Of a stretch of DNA of 64,000 nt, positions 62,065 to 64,000 are shown one piece after another; position 1 is the first letter of the stretch; every line of letters starts with the position of its first letter. The stretch spans positions 62,001 through 126,000 of the forward strand of contig JAMQCK010000003.1 in NCBI GenBank assembly GCA_024196135.1. Direction: 5' to 3'. The position numbers were made by a program, and so were the translations under genes. This DNA comes from Pleurotus ostreatus/Saccharomyces cerevisiae fusant. Taxonomy: Eukaryota > Opisthokonta. Under the pieces are notes generated by a model. The model did no database searches and was not told the origin of the DNA. It saw nothing but the letters and a program-made list of their open reading frames with translations.

Positions 62065-63771
62065 TCAGTTGCCGCCAGAAGCTCCCTGCTTGCGTCGGCC
62101 ATCGGGCCAATCGAATCCGTTCGCCGCAAGCCAGCCATCTGCTTCGGCGTCCGCATTGTACTTGAGTATTTCGTCGATGCGGCCTCGTTCTGCGTCTTGC
62201 TCTAGATGTTGATGGTCGGCCTTGCCCCCGATTTGGTGGGCGCCCTGCTCGGCCTTGGCGGCTGCCTCCCAAGCGCCCCTCATCTTCGCGTCTCTCGCCT
62301 CCTGAGCTGGGCCATCGGGAATGTGGAACAACGTCCTGTTAGCGCCCGATGCCAGCTGGACCTTTGTGACGCGACCTTGACGAATCTGTTGATACCCTCG
62401 CAAAAGGCGAGGAACATCTTCGGCGTGCGCAACGCGAGAAAGCAGACGACCAAGTACGGTTGCGTCTTCAATCTGGGGGGACCCTGTCAGTGCCTAATGA
62501 CGAGCGACTGGCGGGTGACTCCTCACCGCCATCACGCCGCCTTGAGCCATGTACGGTAGCATGGGTCCCCTCGCATCACCAAGGAGCGTAACATGCGCAT
62601 CCGAGTCCACCCATGTCGAAATCGGATCTCGAAGGTTCAGTCGCCAGACCCAAGCGTCCTTGATCAGCTCCAAGAGCTTCTGGACCCTGCGCATACACTA
62701 GTCAGTGTCAAAGCATAGAATGGTCGGGCATGGGATCGCAGGCAATGCCAGTCGCGCAACACATACCTGGGTTCCCACCCCTGGTACTCTGCTCTCAGCC
62801 TCCTCACGTCGCCCGGTGTCGTCCACGATTCATTATAGCCTTGATCTGGATGGATCAGGACGAGGTTATAGCGGCGTTGCGCCGACTGGACTCAGCATCA
62901 GCCTCACAAGCCTGATGCCAAGGAACAAGTAACCCACCACATTGTACCCTACGAGGTGCTTCTGCGGGCCCATCCAAACCGTCGTTTCTCGCTGGTCGAT
63001 GAGGTCGATGAGCTCCCGATCCCCCGTGCGACGCATCGCGTCTGCATCGATGACGGCACGGTACGCAGCGTCGCCGGTGGGTACTGGCCGGTCTGGCTGC
63101 CCGGTCACATACGACCGCACAAGGGAACGGATCCCGTCCGCGCCGACGACGATGTCAGCGGAGATAGTGTCGCCGTTCGCCAGTACCACTTTTGGCTTGC
63201 CGTCGACGGACGCGCTAGCAGGCGTGACGGCGCTAACGGCGCTGTCGGTCGACAGCGCGGCACCGGACTCGGTCGCCTTTCCGTGCAAGATACGAAGAAG
63301 GTCCTGACGCTGCGTTCAAGTCCGTGAGCCAAGCCTCGAAGTCCAGCATCACAAGCACGAACATGAACGTGATAATATGGCGCCGCATACCGCTCCCTCA
63401 TTGAATTCCTCCACTCGGTGCGACCGACGGTTTCTCCGTTCGCGTCTTCAATTGTGAGCTGGCTCGTCCCACTCGAGATGATGGATGGATGACTCACATC
63501 GCCGGAAGACCAGGGCTTGAGGCTCGACGCCGACCTGTTGTAACTGGTCACTGAGCCCCCATCGCTGTAGGATGCGCGTTGCGTTGGGTGCGAGCTGCAT
63601 TCCGGCCCCCGCTTCGCGCAGCTCAGAGGCGGCTTCCAAAATATGCACGCGATGACCAGCAGCCCTAATCGTGCTTGCCGCCGCGAGGCCGCCGATGCCT
63701 GCACCGACAATAACAACATCCAAGGGAAGACGGGCGACACGCTGTCGCATAGCAGTCGCAGCGGGTTGCAT
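62065..63771 (-). CDS. FAD-dependent monooxygenase, salicylate-hydroxylase-like
   Basis: Flavin hydroxylase of roughly 450 residues. The FAD site is LDVVIVGAGIGGLAAASTIR near residue 20, then HILEAASELREAGAGMQLAP and NATRILQRWGL. The middle has YYHVHR-DLLRILHG across an intron and the DG motif IVVGADGIRSLVRSYV. The GD motif is LLGDARGPMLPYMAQGG, where salicylate-hydroxylase-like enzymes usually have GDACH/GDAAH, so the residues after GDA differ. The C-terminus is charged and ends RRKQGASGGN. It is probably cytosolic and NAD(P)H-dependent with an aromatic substrate, but that is not shown. A second Met eight codons in is an alternative start. Confidence 0.85.
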
Positions 63772-64000
63772 GGTGCAGTGGCTAGTCGAAAAAGCTTGCT
63801 TGAAGGGAGGCTGCGAGTAGCGTGATGAGCAGGAAGTAAGGACTCATGCTGACAGAATCCCTGGCCTATTTTATGACAGCGAGGGACGTCGCAGGAAGCT
63901 GTCCTGAAGGGCTGGCGACTTCGTAAGAAAAGCTATGCGACTTGCCTGATGATGCGCTGGTTTTGGGAACGAAACATGCAGCGAACTGCCGCGACAGTGT
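63772..64000. other. Upstream region of the FAD monooxygenase gene
   Basis: No gene. It should contain the minus-strand promoter. Confidence 0.4.

Overview
The window is nuclear DNA of a filamentous fungus, most probably an agaricomycete basidiomycete (mushroom or polypore type). Genes are interrupted by many short GT-AG introns of about 50-60 bp, intergenic DNA is GC-rich, and the content includes paired DUF6534-type membrane proteins, an AA9 lytic polysaccharide monooxygenase and basidiomycete-style FAD oxidoreductases. Assignments rest on reading exons across introns and recalling family motifs; no database search was possible.

Region 1 (1-15.7 kb) is a housekeeping block: the N-terminal part of dolichol kinase (-), uracil-DNA glycosylase (+), about 2.5 kb of repeat-rich non-coding DNA, a bZIP transcription factor (-), the TFIIH helicase SSL2/XPB (-), the branchpoint-binding protein BBP/SF1 (+, sharing a 185-bp promoter with SSL2), and a small complex I subunit (+).

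Region 2 (15.7-31 kb) opens with a three-copy ~240-290 bp repeat and a 391-bp MITE with 25-bp inverted repeats and TA duplications. Next come a GAF/hybrid histidine kinase (+), a protein resembling the alpha-xenorhabdolysin A type of alpha-helical pore former, apparently interrupted by a frameshift (+), a small secreted protein (-), an alpha/beta hydrolase (-), and a macro-domain protein (+) with a 12-nt micro-exon in its ADP-ribose-binding loop.

Region 3 (31-50 kb) is a secretome and signalling stretch: two paralogous secreted proteins 9 kb apart with a duplicated promoter, a secreted protein of aerolysin-like beta-pore-former appearance, a G-protein alpha subunit (-), a 5'-truncated LINE copy bounded by a perfect 15-bp target-site duplication, an ankyrin protein (-) divergent from a PAS/GATA factor (+), a small single-pass membrane protein, and an AA9 LPMO with a low-complexity linker and a strongly basic tail.

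Region 4 (50-64 kb) carries only minus-strand genes: three unrelated FAD-dependent oxidoreductases and two DUF6534 membrane proteins. It could be a small oxidative-metabolism cluster, but no backbone synthase is present. A 19-bp minisatellite runs across the stop codon of the second DUF6534 gene.

The most unusual items are the two pore-former-like proteins of different folds within 10 kb, the clean MITE and LINE insertions, and the AA9 protein with the basic tail.
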